DNA from: Agromyces albus
Lineage (GTDB): Bacteria; Actinomycetota; Actinomycetes; Actinomycetales; Microbacteriaceae
Direction: 5' to 3'
NCBI RefSeq assembly: GCF_004134825.1
Contig: NZ_SDPN01000014.1
Span: 30,072-94,071 of the forward strand
DNA length: 64,000 bases
Numbering within the stretch: the first letter of the stretch is position 1; each line of letters starts with the position of its first letter. Below the pieces are notes generated by a model. That model ran no database searches. It worked only from the letters and a program-made list of their open reading frames with translations, and had not been told where the DNA came from. The position numbers were made by a program, and so were the translations under genes. Below, one piece after another: positions 1 through 8,255 of this stretch.

Positions 1-1095
1 GCGCGTGAGTCCGTGATGCACGCGTTCGTCGGGCCCGCCGCCCCAGAGCCCCTCTTCGTGGTTGCCGGTGGAGTCGATGCGCTCGGGCACGACCCGCAAC
101 CGCACGATGGGGGAGGCGAGCCCGCTGGCGGTGCCGGCGCCCTGCAACTGCCAGCGCACCCGGTCGACGACGTCGGCGGGTGTGAACCACTGCGGGTGCA
201 GCCAGCTGCGGCTGGAATGCCCACCGCCCTCGTCGTCGAGCTCGACGCGGATGCCGGTGCACACGAGCCGCACCGCCCGCATGCGCTCGATGAACTCCTC
301 GGCGAGCACGCGGAAGGCGAAGGCGAGCTGGTCGACGCGGTCGAGCGGCGGCTCGAACTCCTGCTGTACGGAGAACTCGGGCGGCGGCGTGCGGGCGATC
401 ACCCTGGCCTGCTCGCGACCGGCGGCGCGGTCGTGGGCGAAGGCCCCCGCCGCGCCGAAGCGCCGCCGCACGTCTTCTCGCGGCAGCTCGGCGAACTCGC
501 CGAGCGTGCGCACCCCGAGCCGGTTGAGCAGGGTCGTCGTGCGGGTGTCGGTGACGAGGCCGACGGGCAGCGGGGCGATGAATGCAGCGGATGCCCCGGG
601 CGCGACGATGCCGACGGGAGACGCCGTGGCGGCCCGTGCCGCCTGCTCGGCCGCGAACGGCCCGTCGGCGATGCCGACCCGTGCTCCGGGCACCCCGAGC
701 TCGGCGACGGTGGCGAGGAGGGCCGCCGCCGCGGCATCCTCGCCGCCGTAGTAGCGGGTGGGACCCCTCGCCCGCATCGCGAGCGAGCCGGGGCGGATGA
801 GCTGCACGCCGGGCACGGTCTCTTCGACCCGCCGCACGACGGGCTCGAAGATGCGCGCGTCGAGCGCGGCGTCGTAATCGAGCACCACGACCGTGGGGGA
901 GCGGTACTGCGCCTCGCGGAGCTTCAGCCCGCGAGTGACCCCGTCGCGGCGGGCGGCTGCCGAGCAGGCGAAGACGAGCTGCGACTCGATGAGGGCGATC
1001 GGCTGCCCGGGATCGAGCTCACGCTCATGGCACGCCGCGAGGATCGGCCAATCGGGGCACCAGAGCACGATCGTGCGGGAGAGCTCGGAGGTCAT
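1..1095 (-). CDS. imuB: ImuB-like Y-family DNA polymerase homologue, partial
   Basis: This is a Y-family polymerase relative of the actinobacterial mutasome, which helps DnaE2 copy past damaged DNA. The first 365 residues are visible and the 3' part runs off the window. The N-terminus reads ...IVLWCPDWPILAA, typical of actinobacterial ImuB proteins. I do not see the acidic metal-binding motifs of an active Y-family polymerase in the visible part, which fits the known catalytically inert, scaffolding ImuB. Its ATG overlaps the stop of imuA' (ATGA), so the two are translationally coupled and share the LexA box upstream of imuA'. The C-terminus, with any beta-clamp motif, cannot be judged. Confidence 0.85.
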   Translation of the reverse strand, partial: MTSELSRTIVLWCPDWPILAACHERELDPGQPIALIESQLVFACSAAARRDGVTRGLKLREAQYRSPTVVVLDYDAALDARIFEPVVRRVEETVPGVQLIRPGSLAMRARGPTRYYGGEDAAAAALLATVAELGVPGARVGIADGPFAAEQAARAATASPVGIVAPGASAAFIAPLPVGLVTDTRTTTLLNRLGVRTLGEFAELPREDVRRRFGAAGAFAHDRAAGREQARVIARTPPPEFSVQQEFEPPLDRVDQLAFAFRVLAEEFIERMRAVRLVCTGIRVELDDEGGGHSSRSWLHPQWFTPADVVDRVRWQLQGAGTASGLASPIVRLRVVPERIDSTGNHEEGLWGGGPDERVHHGLTR

Positions 1096-1871
1096 CCGGT
1101 GGCCCGCCGTTCGATGTCGCCGAGGGGAACCGGCTCGGCCCACTCGGGTTCGACCCGGGTCGGCCGGGTGCGCGCCCGCTCGGGGAGCGGCAGCGCCTCG
1201 CCGGCAATCGCGAACCCGAGGGAGCGATCGGGCAGGCGGAGCCGCGATCGGGCACGCCGGCCGAATCCGCCTCGACCTGCGGCGCTCACGACGACCTCGC
1301 GTTCACGCAAATGGCCGTGCCCGCGCTCGAGCCCCTGCCACTGGCTCTCTTCGAGGCCGAGTCTCGCGTCGCTACCCGGCCACTCGCCCGCGACGAGCAG
1401 GGTCGAGCCGCGCTGGCGGAGCCTCGCCGAGAGCCGGGACGCCTCGGCGGGCGACACCCGGCCGACGGGCCGCACGGCGACCATGGGGATGACGTCGGCG
1501 AGGGCGGCGACGACGGTGAGCCATTGCCCGCCCGGGTCGGGCACGAGCACCAGGCGATCGAGCGCGATGCCGAAGCGGGCAGCGGCCTCGACGCCGAAGT
1601 CGGGCAGCCCCACGACCGCGACCCAGCGCCCGCTCGCCGAGGGGGTCGCGAGCAGCGCCATGAGCAGCGTCGTGGACCCCTCGACCTGCACGACCGTGCC
1701 TTCGCGAAGGGTGCCGCCCGGCAATACCGATTCGAATGCCGGATGCGTCGGCACGGCCTTCGAATCGAGCCGCGTCGCCTGCATGCCGCTGATTCGGGCT
1801 TGCAGCTCTTCAACACGCTCGAGCCGCGCAGGTGCGGGCGAGTCCGTGGTGAGGGGAGCGGTCATGGTCAT
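1092..1871 (-). CDS. imuA: ImuA'-like RecA-fold mutagenesis protein
   Basis: A 259-residue protein resembling the RecA/SulA-like first gene of imuA'-imuB cassettes, which supports damage-induced mutagenesis with ImuB and DnaE2. A RecA-like core is visible (residues about 40-180, starting near LPGGTLREGTVVQVEG). The place of the Walker A motif reads EGSTTLLMAL, so it is unlikely to bind ATP as RecA does. The ATG lies just inside a perfect LexA box on the upstream side, so induction by DNA damage is expected. It overlaps imuB by four bases. The family is named loosely in databases, and assignment rests on context plus overall shape. Confidence 0.75.
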   Translation of the reverse strand: MTMTAPLTTDSPAPARLERVEELQARISGMQATRLDSKAVPTHPAFESVLPGGTLREGTVVQVEGSTTLLMALLATPSASGRWVAVVGLPDFGVEAAARFGIALDRLVLVPDPGGQWLTVVAALADVIPMVAVRPVGRVSPAEASRLSARLRQRGSTLLVAGEWPGSDARLGLEESQWQGLERGHGHLREREVVVSAAGRGGFGRRARSRLRLPDRSLGFAIAGEALPLPERARTRPTRVEPEWAEPVPLGDIERRATG

Positions 1872-1880
1872 ACCCCAGTT

Positions 1881-1896
1881 TCGAACATATGTTCGA
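1881..1896. promoter_or_regulatory. LexA (SOS) box upstream of imuA'
   Basis: The sequence TCGAACATATGTTCGA is a perfect palindrome and an exact match to the actinobacterial LexA consensus TCGAAC-N4-GTTCGA. It ends 9 nt before the imuA' ATG, so bound LexA would block the promoter or start region. It predicts DNA-damage induction of imuA'-imuB. Confidence 0.93.
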
Positions 1897-1943
1897 AGAG
1901 GGCAAGTCGGGAATGCCGACTGTCCACGTCGTGCGCATTAACG

Positions 1944-1980
1944 CGAGAAGGGCCGGATCTCGATGATCCGGCCCTTCTCG
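1944..1980 (-). terminator. Intrinsic terminator after tRNA-Leu
   Basis: A perfect 16-bp stem (CGAGAAGGGCCGGATC and its complement) with a 5-nt loop lies 9 nt after the 3' end of the tRNA on the minus strand. There is no long T-run, which is usual in actinobacteria. It should end tRNA transcription before imuA'. Confidence 0.8.
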
Positions 1981-1988
1981 ACACATCG

Positions 1989-2072
1989 TGCGCGAGGGGG
2001 GACTTGAACCCCCACGCCCGTTAGGGCACTAGCACCTCAAGCTAGCGCGTCTGCCATTTCCGCCACCCGCGC
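1989..2072 (-). tRNA. tRNA-Leu (anticodon GAG)
   Basis: An 84-nt class II tRNA with a 7-bp acceptor stem (one G-U pair), a D arm, an anticodon stem CTAGC/GCTAG around the loop TTGAGGT giving anticodon GAG, a long variable arm and a T arm with GTTCAAGTC. The discriminator base is A. The CCA end is not encoded. It reads CUC/CUU leucine codons. Confidence 0.95.
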
Positions 2073-2182
2073 ATGTGTCTGACCACCCGATCGCTCGGAG
2101 GCCCGAGAGAAGACATTAGCACGGATTACTGGGTGCCTCGAACGCCGGCAGGGCCCCGGTGGTCACCGCCAGCGGTGGCCGA

Positions 2183-2188
2183 TACCGT
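2183..2188 (+). promoter_or_regulatory. -10 element of M20 peptidase gene (leaderless)
   Basis: TACCGT lies 7 nt before the ATG at 2196, the spacing expected when transcription starts on the first base of the start codon. It supports this start over the longer upstream reading frame. Confidence 0.55.
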
Positions 2189-2195
2189 GAAGTCC

Positions 2196-3521
2196 ATGGC
2201 CGAGTCATCCGCAGTCCAGCTCCCGACCTCCGCGCTCGATGAGACGGCCGAGATCGCGCGCGACCTGATCCGCATCGACACGAGCAACTACGGCGAAGGA
2301 CGGTCGAACGGCGAGCGGGAGGCCGCCGAATACGTCGAGGCGAGGCTCACCGAGCTCGGCCTCGCCCCGAAGCTCTACGAGCCCGAATCCCGCCGCACGA
2401 GCGTCGTGGCCAGGGTGCCGGGGCGCAACCCCGCCAAGCCCGCGCTCGTGCTGCACGGGCACCTCGACGTCGTGCCCGCCGACCCCCGCAACTGGAGCGT
2501 CGACCCGTTCGGCGGGGAGATCCGCGACGGCATGCTCTGGGGACGCGGCGCCGTCGACATGAAGGACATGGACGCCATGATGCTCACGGCGCTCGGCGAC
2601 ATCATCGGCTCCGGGTCGCAACCCGAGCGCGAGCTCATCGTCGCCTTCTTCGCCGACGAAGAGGCCGGCGGCGGCCTCGGTGCGAGCTGGCTCGTCGACG
2701 AGCATCCCGAGCTCTTCGCGGGCGCCACCGAGGCGATCAGCGAGGTCGGCGGCTACTCGATCGCCGTCGGCGGACAGCGCGCCTACCTCCTGCAGACGGG
2801 GGAGAAGTCGCTCATCTGGGTTCGCCTCGTCGCGCGCGGGGTCGCGGCGCACGGCTCGCGCCTCGTTCGCGACAATGCGATCACGAAGCTCGCCGAGGGC
2901 GTGGCCCGGCTCGGCCGCACCGAGTGGCCGATCCGCCTCACCGACACGACGCGGGAGCTCCTCGGCGAGATCGCCGGTGTCCTCGGCGTCGACCCGGAGC
3001 AGGTCTCGCCCGATGAGCTCGCCCTCGCGACCGGCTCCGCCTCGGGATTCATCACCGCGACGCTCCGCACGACGTCGAACCCCACCCTGCTCGGGGGCGG
3101 CTACAAGCACAACGTCATCCCCGACCGGGCCGAGGCGCTCGTCGACATCCGCACGCTTCCGGGCGAGGAGGACGCCGTGCTCGCTGAGATCCGAGAGCTC
3201 CTCGGTCCCGAGATCGACCTCGAGATCGTGCACCGCGACGTGGGACTCGAGAGCCCGACATCCGGTCCGCTCGTCGATGCCGTGAGGCGCTCGATCGCCG
3301 TGCACGACCCGGGCACGCCGGTCTTCCCCTACCTGCTCTCGGGCGGCACCGACAACAAGTCGCTCAGCCGGCTCGGCATCGCCGGCTACGGCTTCGCGCC
3401 GCTCAGGCTGCCAGAAGGCTTGGACTTCCCCGCGATGTTCCACGGGGTGGACGAACGCGTGCCGCTCGACGCATTAGTCTTCGGTAGGCATGTTCTGCGG
3501 GACCTGCTCCTCGACTACTGA
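2196..3521 (+). CDS. M20 family metallopeptidase
   Basis: A 441-residue M20/M25/M40 peptidase, a family of dizinc exo-enzymes that cleave dipeptides, acylated amino acids or related amides. Visible motifs are the HGHLDVVP segment with the first metal His and catalytic Asp, GRGAVDMKDM with the bridging Asp, and FADEEAGG with the catalytic Glu pair. A dimerisation lid sits in the middle (RLVARGVAAHGS). The reading frame is open upstream to 2073, but the ATG at 2196 has a -10 element at leaderless spacing and gives the usual family length. The substrate cannot be told. It is likely a single transcription unit, followed after 48 nt by uppP. Confidence 0.88.
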   Translation: MAESSAVQLPTSALDETAEIARDLIRIDTSNYGEGRSNGEREAAEYVEARLTELGLAPKLYEPESRRTSVVARVPGRNPAKPALVLHGHLDVVPADPRNWSVDPFGGEIRDGMLWGRGAVDMKDMDAMMLTALGDIIGSGSQPERELIVAFFADEEAGGGLGASWLVDEHPELFAGATEAISEVGGYSIAVGGQRAYLLQTGEKSLIWVRLVARGVAAHGSRLVRDNAITKLAEGVARLGRTEWPIRLTDTTRELLGEIAGVLGVDPEQVSPDELALATGSASGFITATLRTTSNPTLLGGGYKHNVIPDRAEALVDIRTLPGEEDAVLAEIRELLGPEIDLEIVHRDVGLESPTSGPLVDAVRRSIAVHDPGTPVFPYLLSGGTDNKSLSRLGIAGYGFAPLRLPEGLDFPAMFHGVDERVPLDALVFGRHVLRDLLLDY

Positions 3522-3569
3522 CGGTCTCGATCCTCCGGCGTTCCGCGGAGGCGGAAGGCGGAAGCCCAC

Positions 3570-4388
3570 GTGTTCGAAGCGCTCATCCTCGGCCTGGTGC
3601 AAGGGCTGACCGAGTTCCTGCCGATCTCCTCGAGCGCCCACCTGCGGATCCTCGGCGAGTTCCTACCCGGAGCGCAAGACCCGGGGGCGGCGTTCACCGC
3701 GATCACCCAGCTCGGCACCGAGACCGCCGTCGTGGTGTTCTTCTGGCGCGACATCGTGCGCATCGTCTCGCACTGGTGGGGCTCGCTCTTCGGCAGGGTG
3801 CCGCGCAGCGACCCCGACGCGCGCATGGGCTGGCTCATCATCATCGGGTCGCTCCCGATCGTCGTGCTCGGCATCCTCTTCCAAGACGAGATCGAGACGA
3901 GCCTGCGCTCGCTCTGGATCGTCGCGACGATGCTCATCGTGTTCGGCATCGTGCTCGGCCTCGCCGACTGGGCCGGGGCCAAACGGCGCACGCTCGACCA
4001 GCTCACCGTTCCGCACGGCGTGGTCTTCGGGTTCGCACAGGCGCTCGCGCTCGTGCCGGGCGTGTCCCGCTCCGGCGGCACGATCACCGCCGGCCTGCTG
4101 CTCGGCTACGAGCGGCCGGCTGCCGCGCGCTACGCCTTCCTCCTCGCGATTCCGGCGGTCTTCGGCAGCGGCCTGTTCCAGCTCTTCAAGAGCTGGGGGC
4201 AGCCGACCGTGTACGGCCCGATCGAGACGGCCGCGGCGACGATCCTCGCGTTCTTCGTCGCCATCGTCGTGATCGCGTTCTTCATGAACTACATCTCGAA
4301 GCGCAGCTTCCTGCCGTTCGTGATCTACCGCATCGTGCTCGGCGGGCTCATCTTCGTGCTGCTCGGCACGGGAGCGATCCAAGCCTGA
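3570..4388 (+). CDS. uppP: Undecaprenyl-diphosphatase UppP/BacA
   Basis: A 272-residue integral membrane enzyme that dephosphorylates undecaprenyl diphosphate so the lipid carrier can be reused in peptidoglycan synthesis. It also contributes to bacitracin tolerance. The N-terminus holds the conserved Glu-rich motif ([17 protein letters not shown], residues about 14-30), and the second signature PGVSRSGGT is at about 164-172. Several hydrophobic segments cover the rest. The start is GTG, with a purine-rich stretch ahead of it (GGCGGAAGG). It lies 48 nt after the M20 peptidase and converges on the PAC2 gene. Confidence 0.95.
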   Translation: MFEALILGLVQGLTEFLPISSSAHLRILGEFLPGAQDPGAAFTAITQLGTETAVVVFFWRDIVRIVSHWWGSLFGRVPRSDPDARMGWLIIIGSLPIVVLGILFQDEIETSLRSLWIVATMLIVFGIVLGLADWAGAKRRTLDQLTVPHGVVFGFAQALALVPGVSRSGGTITAGLLLGYERPAAARYAFLLAIPAVFGSGLFQLFKSWGQPTVYGPIETAAATILAFFVAIVVIAFFMNYISKRSFLPFVIYRIVLGGLIFVLLGTGAIQA

Positions 4389-4451
4389 CGGACGACGGAT
4401 GTCGCATCGCCGCGGCATCCGCTCGCGTCGGACTTCAGCGGCAGCGCCGCA

Positions 4452-5381
4452 TCACTCGCGCGGCCGCCACGGCTCGTCGCGCGGTCCCTCGCCCCGACCG
4501 TCGGCGCGCCCCTCGGGGCCCTCGCCGCGTCGCCGCAGGTACCGCTCGAACTCCTGGGCGATCGCCTCGCCGCTCGCCTCGGGGGCGTCGACGGCGTCGC
4601 GCGCCTGCTCGAGTTGCGTGATGTAGCCGGCCATCTCCTCATCGTCGGCGGCAAGGGCGTCGACGCCCGCCTCCCACGCCTTCGCGTCGGTTTCGAGGCT
4701 GCCGCGGGGGATGCTGAGCCCCGTGAGCTCCTCGAGCTTGCCGAGGAGGGCGAGCACGGCCTTCGGCGACGGCGCGTTGTGCACGTAGTGCGGAACCGAG
4801 GCCCACAGCGAGACGGTGGGGATGCCCACTCGCTCGGCCTGGTCGGCGAGCACGCTGAGGATGCCGACGGGCCCTTCGTAGTTCGAGCGCTCCACGCCGA
4901 GGGCGGCCCGCACGTCGGGGTTCTCGCTCGAGGCGAACACCGAGAGCGGCCTCGTGTGCGGCGCATCGGCGAGCATCGCGCCCAGCAGCACGATGCCCTC
5001 GACGTCGGCGGTGAGCGCCGCGTCGATGAGCTCGGCCGCGAAGCCCTTCCAGCTGCGCGCCGGCTCCGCGCCGATGAGCACGTGCAGCGTCCCGGCGCCG
5101 GGTCCGGTGACGCGGTCGTCGTCGAGCGCGTCACCGCTCGGGCCGAGGATCGCGGCACCAGGCCACTCGATGCGCCGGACGCCGTCGTCTCCGACGACGA
5201 CGGTGGGTCGCGTGAACTGGTAGTCGAAGTACAGTTCGGGGTCGACGGCGGCGATCTCGACCAGGCCGAGTCGCTCGACGAGCAGCCTCGCAGCTCCGGT
5301 CGCCGCCTCGCCGGCGTCGTTCCATCCCTCGAATGCCACGACGAGCAGCCTTCCGCCCTCGAATCCGGCCGGCTGAATCAC
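4452..5381 (-). CDS. PAC2 family protein
   Basis: A 309-residue protein of the PAC2 family (named after a eukaryotic proteasome-assembly chaperone, while the bacterial role is unknown). The characteristic opening is seen near residues 10-25 (LLVVAFEGWNDAGEAATGA), followed by the family core with LSVFASSEN and ASVPHYVHNAPSPKAVLALL. The C-terminus is charged, ending in an Arg/Glu-rich tail. GTG at 5381 is the most likely start because family similarity begins directly after it. A purine-rich AGGA sits very close to it. The gene diverges from the HAD gene. A second PAC2 member lies at 59564-60490. Confidence 0.82.
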   Translation of the reverse strand: MIQPAGFEGGRLLVVAFEGWNDAGEAATGAARLLVERLGLVEIAAVDPELYFDYQFTRPTVVVGDDGVRRIEWPGAAILGPSGDALDDDRVTGPGAGTLHVLIGAEPARSWKGFAAELIDAALTADVEGIVLLGAMLADAPHTRPLSVFASSENPDVRAALGVERSNYEGPVGILSVLADQAERVGIPTVSLWASVPHYVHNAPSPKAVLALLGKLEELTGLSIPRGSLETDAKAWEAGVDALAADDEEMAGYITQLEQARDAVDAPEASGEAIAQEFERYLRRRGEGPEGRADGRGEGPRDEPWRPRE

Positions 5382-5425
5382 TCCTGGTGCCCCGCTTCCC
5401 GCCCCGGATCTCCGGGTTCCTCTCC

Positions 5426-5431
5426 ACAATA
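5426..5431 (-). promoter_or_regulatory. Candidate -10 of the PAC2 gene
   Basis: TATTGT on the minus strand lies 44 nt before the GTG at 5381, back to back with the HAD gene's -10 element at 5443. It would give a leader of about 38 nt. Confidence 0.4.
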
Positions 5432-5442
5432 GGCCGTGCCCG

Positions 5443-5448
5443 TAGACT
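5443..5448 (+). promoter_or_regulatory. -10 element of HAD gene (leaderless)
   Basis: TAGACT lies 8 nt before the GTG at 5457, consistent with transcription starting at or next to the start codon. No Shine-Dalgarno sequence precedes this GTG. Confidence 0.6.
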
Positions 5449-5456
5449 TGCGGGTT

Positions 5457-6131
5457 GTGACTACACGCCTGCCCGCCGCCGTCCTCTGGGACATGGACGG
5501 AACCCTCGTCGACACCGAGCCGTACTGGATGGCCGCCGAAGAGGAGCTCGTGAGCTCCTTCGGCGGAACCTGGACGCACGAAGACGCGCTCGCGCTCGTC
5601 GGCAGCGGCCTGTGGGAGGCGGCGACGGTGTTCCAGTCCTTCGGCGTCGACCTCGATGCCGACACGATCGTCGCGCGTCTCACCGCGCGCGTGAGCGAGC
5701 AGCTCGTCACGCACGGCGTGCCGTGGCGCCCGGGCGCGCGCGAACTGCTCGAGGCGCTGCGCGAGGCATCCGTGCCCACCGCGCTCGTGACGATGTCGAT
5801 CCGGTCGATGGCCGACGAGGTCGTGGCCGCGATCCCGTTCGAGGCGTTCGACGTGATCGTCACAGGCGATTCGGTGACCGAGGCGAAGCCCCACCCCGAG
5901 CCCTACCTCACCGCCGCCGCCGAGCTCGGCGTCGACATCCGCGATTGCGTGGCCATCGAGGACTCGCCCGCCGGCGTCATGTCGGCGTTCAGTGCCGGCG
6001 CCGTGGCGGTCGGAGTGCCGAACATCCTCTCGCTCGACGAGTCGCCCGCGAGCGTGCTCTGGACGACCCTCGCCGGCAAGTCGGTGGCGGATGTCGCTGC
6101 ACTCGTCGGTGCGCGCGAGGAGAGCCGATGA
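5457..6131 (+). CDS. HAD-superfamily phosphatase (beta-phosphoglucomutase-like)
   Basis: A 224-residue HAD hydrolase of subfamily IA. The nucleophile motif DMDGTLVDTEP is near residues 14-24, motif II (VTMSIR) is at about 115, the Lys of motif III lies in SVTEAKPHPEPYLTAA, and the acidic motif IV is VAIEDSPAGV. The helical cap after motif I is of the phosphoglucomutase/sugar phosphatase type. Its substrate is probably a small phosphate ester but cannot be named. The start codon is leaderless. The gene overlaps trmI by ATGA, so the two form an operon. Confidence 0.88.
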   Translation: MTTRLPAAVLWDMDGTLVDTEPYWMAAEEELVSSFGGTWTHEDALALVGSGLWEAATVFQSFGVDLDADTIVARLTARVSEQLVTHGVPWRPGARELLEALREASVPTALVTMSIRSMADEVVAAIPFEAFDVIVTGDSVTEAKPHPEPYLTAAAELGVDIRDCVAIEDSPAGVMSAFSAGAVAVGVPNILSLDESPASVLWTTLAGKSVADVAALVGAREESR

Positions 6132-7222
6132 GCGAGCCGACGCACGAGCCGACGCGCGAGCCCGTGAACGAACCGACCGACGAACCCCGGCGCGAGAGCC
6201 GCGGCCAGCAGAGCGGCCCGTTCCGCGTCGGCGACCGCGTGCAGCTGACCGGCCCGAAGGGCCGCATGCACACGATCACCCTCCAACCGGGGGCCCTCTT
6301 CCATTCGCACAAGGGCCCGATCGCGCACGACGACCTCATCGGCCTGCCCGACGGCTCGGTCGTCGCGAACAAGGTCGGCATCGAATACCTCGCCCTCCGG
6401 CCCCTGCTCAGCGACTTCGTCATGTCGATGCCCCGCGGTGCGGCGATCGTCTATCCGAAGGACGCCGCGCAGATCCTCGCGCAGGCCGACATCTTCCCCG
6501 GCGCGACCGTGGTCGAGGCCGGAGTGGGGTCCGGTGCGCTGTCGCTGTGGCTGCTTCGCGGCATCGGCCCGGCGGGCCGCCTGCTCTCGTTCGAGCGCCG
6601 CGAGGAGTTCGCCGACGTGGCGCGCGGCAACGTCGCGACCTTCCACGGTGCCGACCCCGAGAACTGGTCGATCACGCTGGGCGACCTCGCCGAGGTGCTG
6701 CCCGACGTCGCGCCCGAGGCATCCGTCGACCGTGTCGTGCTCGACATGCTCGCGCCCTGGGAGTGCCTCGACGTCGTCTCGACGGCCCTGAAGCCCGGCG
6801 GCGTGCTGCTCTGCTACATCGCGACCGCCACCCAGCTCTCCCGCGTCGCCGAGGCGATCCGGGCGACGGGGGAGTACACCGAGCCGAGCTCGAGCGAGAC
6901 GATGGTGCGCGGCTGGCATGTGCAGGGGCTCGCGGTGCGGCCCGACCACCGTATGATCGCGCACACCGGATTCCTCATCACCGCCCGTCGGCTCGCTCCG
7001 GGCACGGTGCTGCCCGAGCTCAAGCGCCGTCCGTCGAAGACCGAGTTCAGCGACGACGATTTCGAGGCGTGGACCCCGGGCGCGCTCGGCGAGCGAACGG
7101 TCAGCGACAAGGCGTTGCGCAAGCGCGTCAGGGCTGCGGATGCCGCGGCCGAGCGCTCCCGTGCGGTCGACGACCCCGGCACCGAATCCCAGGACACCGA
7201 GCCCCCGGCCGGAGCCGGGTAG
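6128..7222 (+). CDS. trmI: tRNA (adenine-58-N1)-methyltransferase TrmI
   Basis: A 364-residue SAM-dependent enzyme that makes m1A58 in the T-loop of tRNAs, related to mycobacterial Rv2118c. After a charged, Glu/Pro-rich N-terminal extension (residues 1-25) comes the small beta-barrel domain (GDRVQLTGPKGRMHTITLQPG). The Rossmann domain follows, with the SAM motif VVEAGVGSGALSLWLLRGIGPAG at about 135-157 and the catalytic-region LDMLAPWE. The C-terminal 50 residues are disordered and charged. It overlaps the HAD gene by four bases. In many actinobacteria this gene flanks the Pup-proteasome cluster, which is missing here downstream. Confidence 0.94.
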   Translation: MSEPTHEPTREPVNEPTDEPRRESRGQQSGPFRVGDRVQLTGPKGRMHTITLQPGALFHSHKGPIAHDDLIGLPDGSVVANKVGIEYLALRPLLSDFVMSMPRGAAIVYPKDAAQILAQADIFPGATVVEAGVGSGALSLWLLRGIGPAGRLLSFERREEFADVARGNVATFHGADPENWSITLGDLAEVLPDVAPEASVDRVVLDMLAPWECLDVVSTALKPGGVLLCYIATATQLSRVAEAIRATGEYTEPSSSETMVRGWHVQGLAVRPDHRMIAHTGFLITARRLAPGTVLPELKRRPSKTEFSDDDFEAWTPGALGERTVSDKALRKRVRAADAAAERSRAVDDPGTESQDTEPPAGAG

Positions 7223-7274
7223 GCTTTCAACGACTTTTCACTGCCCCCGCGACCCATCGAAGAATCGAGGATCA

Positions 7275-8207
7275 GTGCGCTCGTCTCTCGCGCTCATCGC
7301 CACCGCCGGCCTCGTCGCCGTCCTCTCTGGTTGCGCCGCGGCGGCTCCCCAGGTGTCGCCGGGCCAGTCGTCCGACGTCGTCACGGTCTCCGGCAAGTTC
7401 GGCGAGGAGCCCCGGGTCGAGTTCCCGACTCCGCTCGCACCGAGCACGACCCAGTGCACCGAGGTGATCGAAGGCGAGGGGGAGCTGCTCGAAGACGACC
7501 AGTTCGTCCTCCTCGGCGCGTCGATCTTCAATGGCACCACCGGTGAGGAGGCGCAGGTCATCGGCTACGACGACCAGGCAGCGCCGCTCGCGATGGGTGC
7601 CGCTGAGACGCCGATCGCCTTCACGAAAGGCTTGACCTGCGCCCGAGAAGGCTCCCGCGTCGTGATCGTCGCGCCCTCCGAAGAACTCGTCAATCCGTCT
7701 CAAGACCCGGAGGGCGCGGAGGGCGGCGACAGCCTCGTCGCCGTGTTCGACGTCATGCGTGCGTTCCCCGCTCGTGCAGTTGGAACACCCCAGCTCGCGC
7801 GCGACGGCTTCCCGGCGGTCGTGCTCGCGCCCGACGGCCGCCCGGGCATCACCGTGCCGAAGGGCGATCCGCCGACCAAGGAGGAGTCCGAGGTCGAGGT
7901 GCTGAAGCGGGGTGCCGGTGAGGTCGTCGAAGCGGGTGACACGATCGTCGTGCAGTACACGGGAGTCACCTGGGCCGGCGGAGCGGTCTTCGAATCGACG
8001 TGGCAGAACGGTGCCCCGACCACCCTCACCGTCGGCGAGGGGTCGGAAATGGTCGAGGGCGTCTCGAAGGCCGTGATCGGCCAGGCCGTCGGTTCGCAGG
8101 TCGGCGTCATCGTGCCGCCGGCGGAAGGGTTCGCCGACCAGGCCACCGCAGATATCCCGGCCGGATCGACGCTCTTCTACGTCATCGACATCCTGGGCGT
8201 GATCTGA
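7275..8207 (+). CDS. FKBP-type peptidyl-prolyl isomerase, lipoprotein
   Basis: A 310-residue secreted lipoprotein that should speed proline isomerisation during folding outside the membrane. The GTG-started signal peptide (residues 1-19) ends in the lipobox LSGC with Cys20 as the lipidation site. A C-terminal FKBP domain is clear (about residues 215-310: DTIVVQYTGVTWAGGAVFEST, then VIGQAVGSQVGVIVPP and the closing LFYVIDILGV). The middle region looks like a second, degenerate FKBP-like domain. GAGG sits 7 nt upstream of the start. Database homologues are often found between pafA and pafB, but here it follows trmI directly. Confidence 0.88.
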   Translation: MRSSLALIATAGLVAVLSGCAAAAPQVSPGQSSDVVTVSGKFGEEPRVEFPTPLAPSTTQCTEVIEGEGELLEDDQFVLLGASIFNGTTGEEAQVIGYDDQAAPLAMGAAETPIAFTKGLTCAREGSRVVIVAPSEELVNPSQDPEGAEGGDSLVAVFDVMRAFPARAVGTPQLARDGFPAVVLAPDGRPGITVPKGDPPTKEESEVEVLKRGAGEVVEAGDTIVVQYTGVTWAGGAVFESTWQNGAPTTLTVGEGSEMVEGVSKAVIGQAVGSQVGVIVPPAEGFADQATADIPAGSTLFYVIDILGVI

Positions 8208-8242
8208 TCCGGCGCTCGCGGCCGAGGGCCCCCGCGGGCCAG

Positions 8243-8248
8243 TATGAT
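8243..8248 (+). promoter_or_regulatory. -10 element of pafB (leaderless)
   Basis: TATGAT lies 7 nt before the GTG at 8256. The in-frame ATG at 8244 falls inside the -10 itself, so it cannot be the start of an mRNA made from this promoter. Confidence 0.65.
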
Positions 8249-8255
8249 CGCACGT

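Noticed and set aside
13..1941. A 642-residue plus-strand open frame
   Set aside because: It is a GC-skew shadow of imuB and imuA' on the minus strand. Its translation is low-complexity, while the minus strand shows real family motifs and a LexA box.
8244..8255. ATG at 8244 as the pafB start
   Set aside because: It lies within the TATGAT -10 element and would not be on the mRNA.
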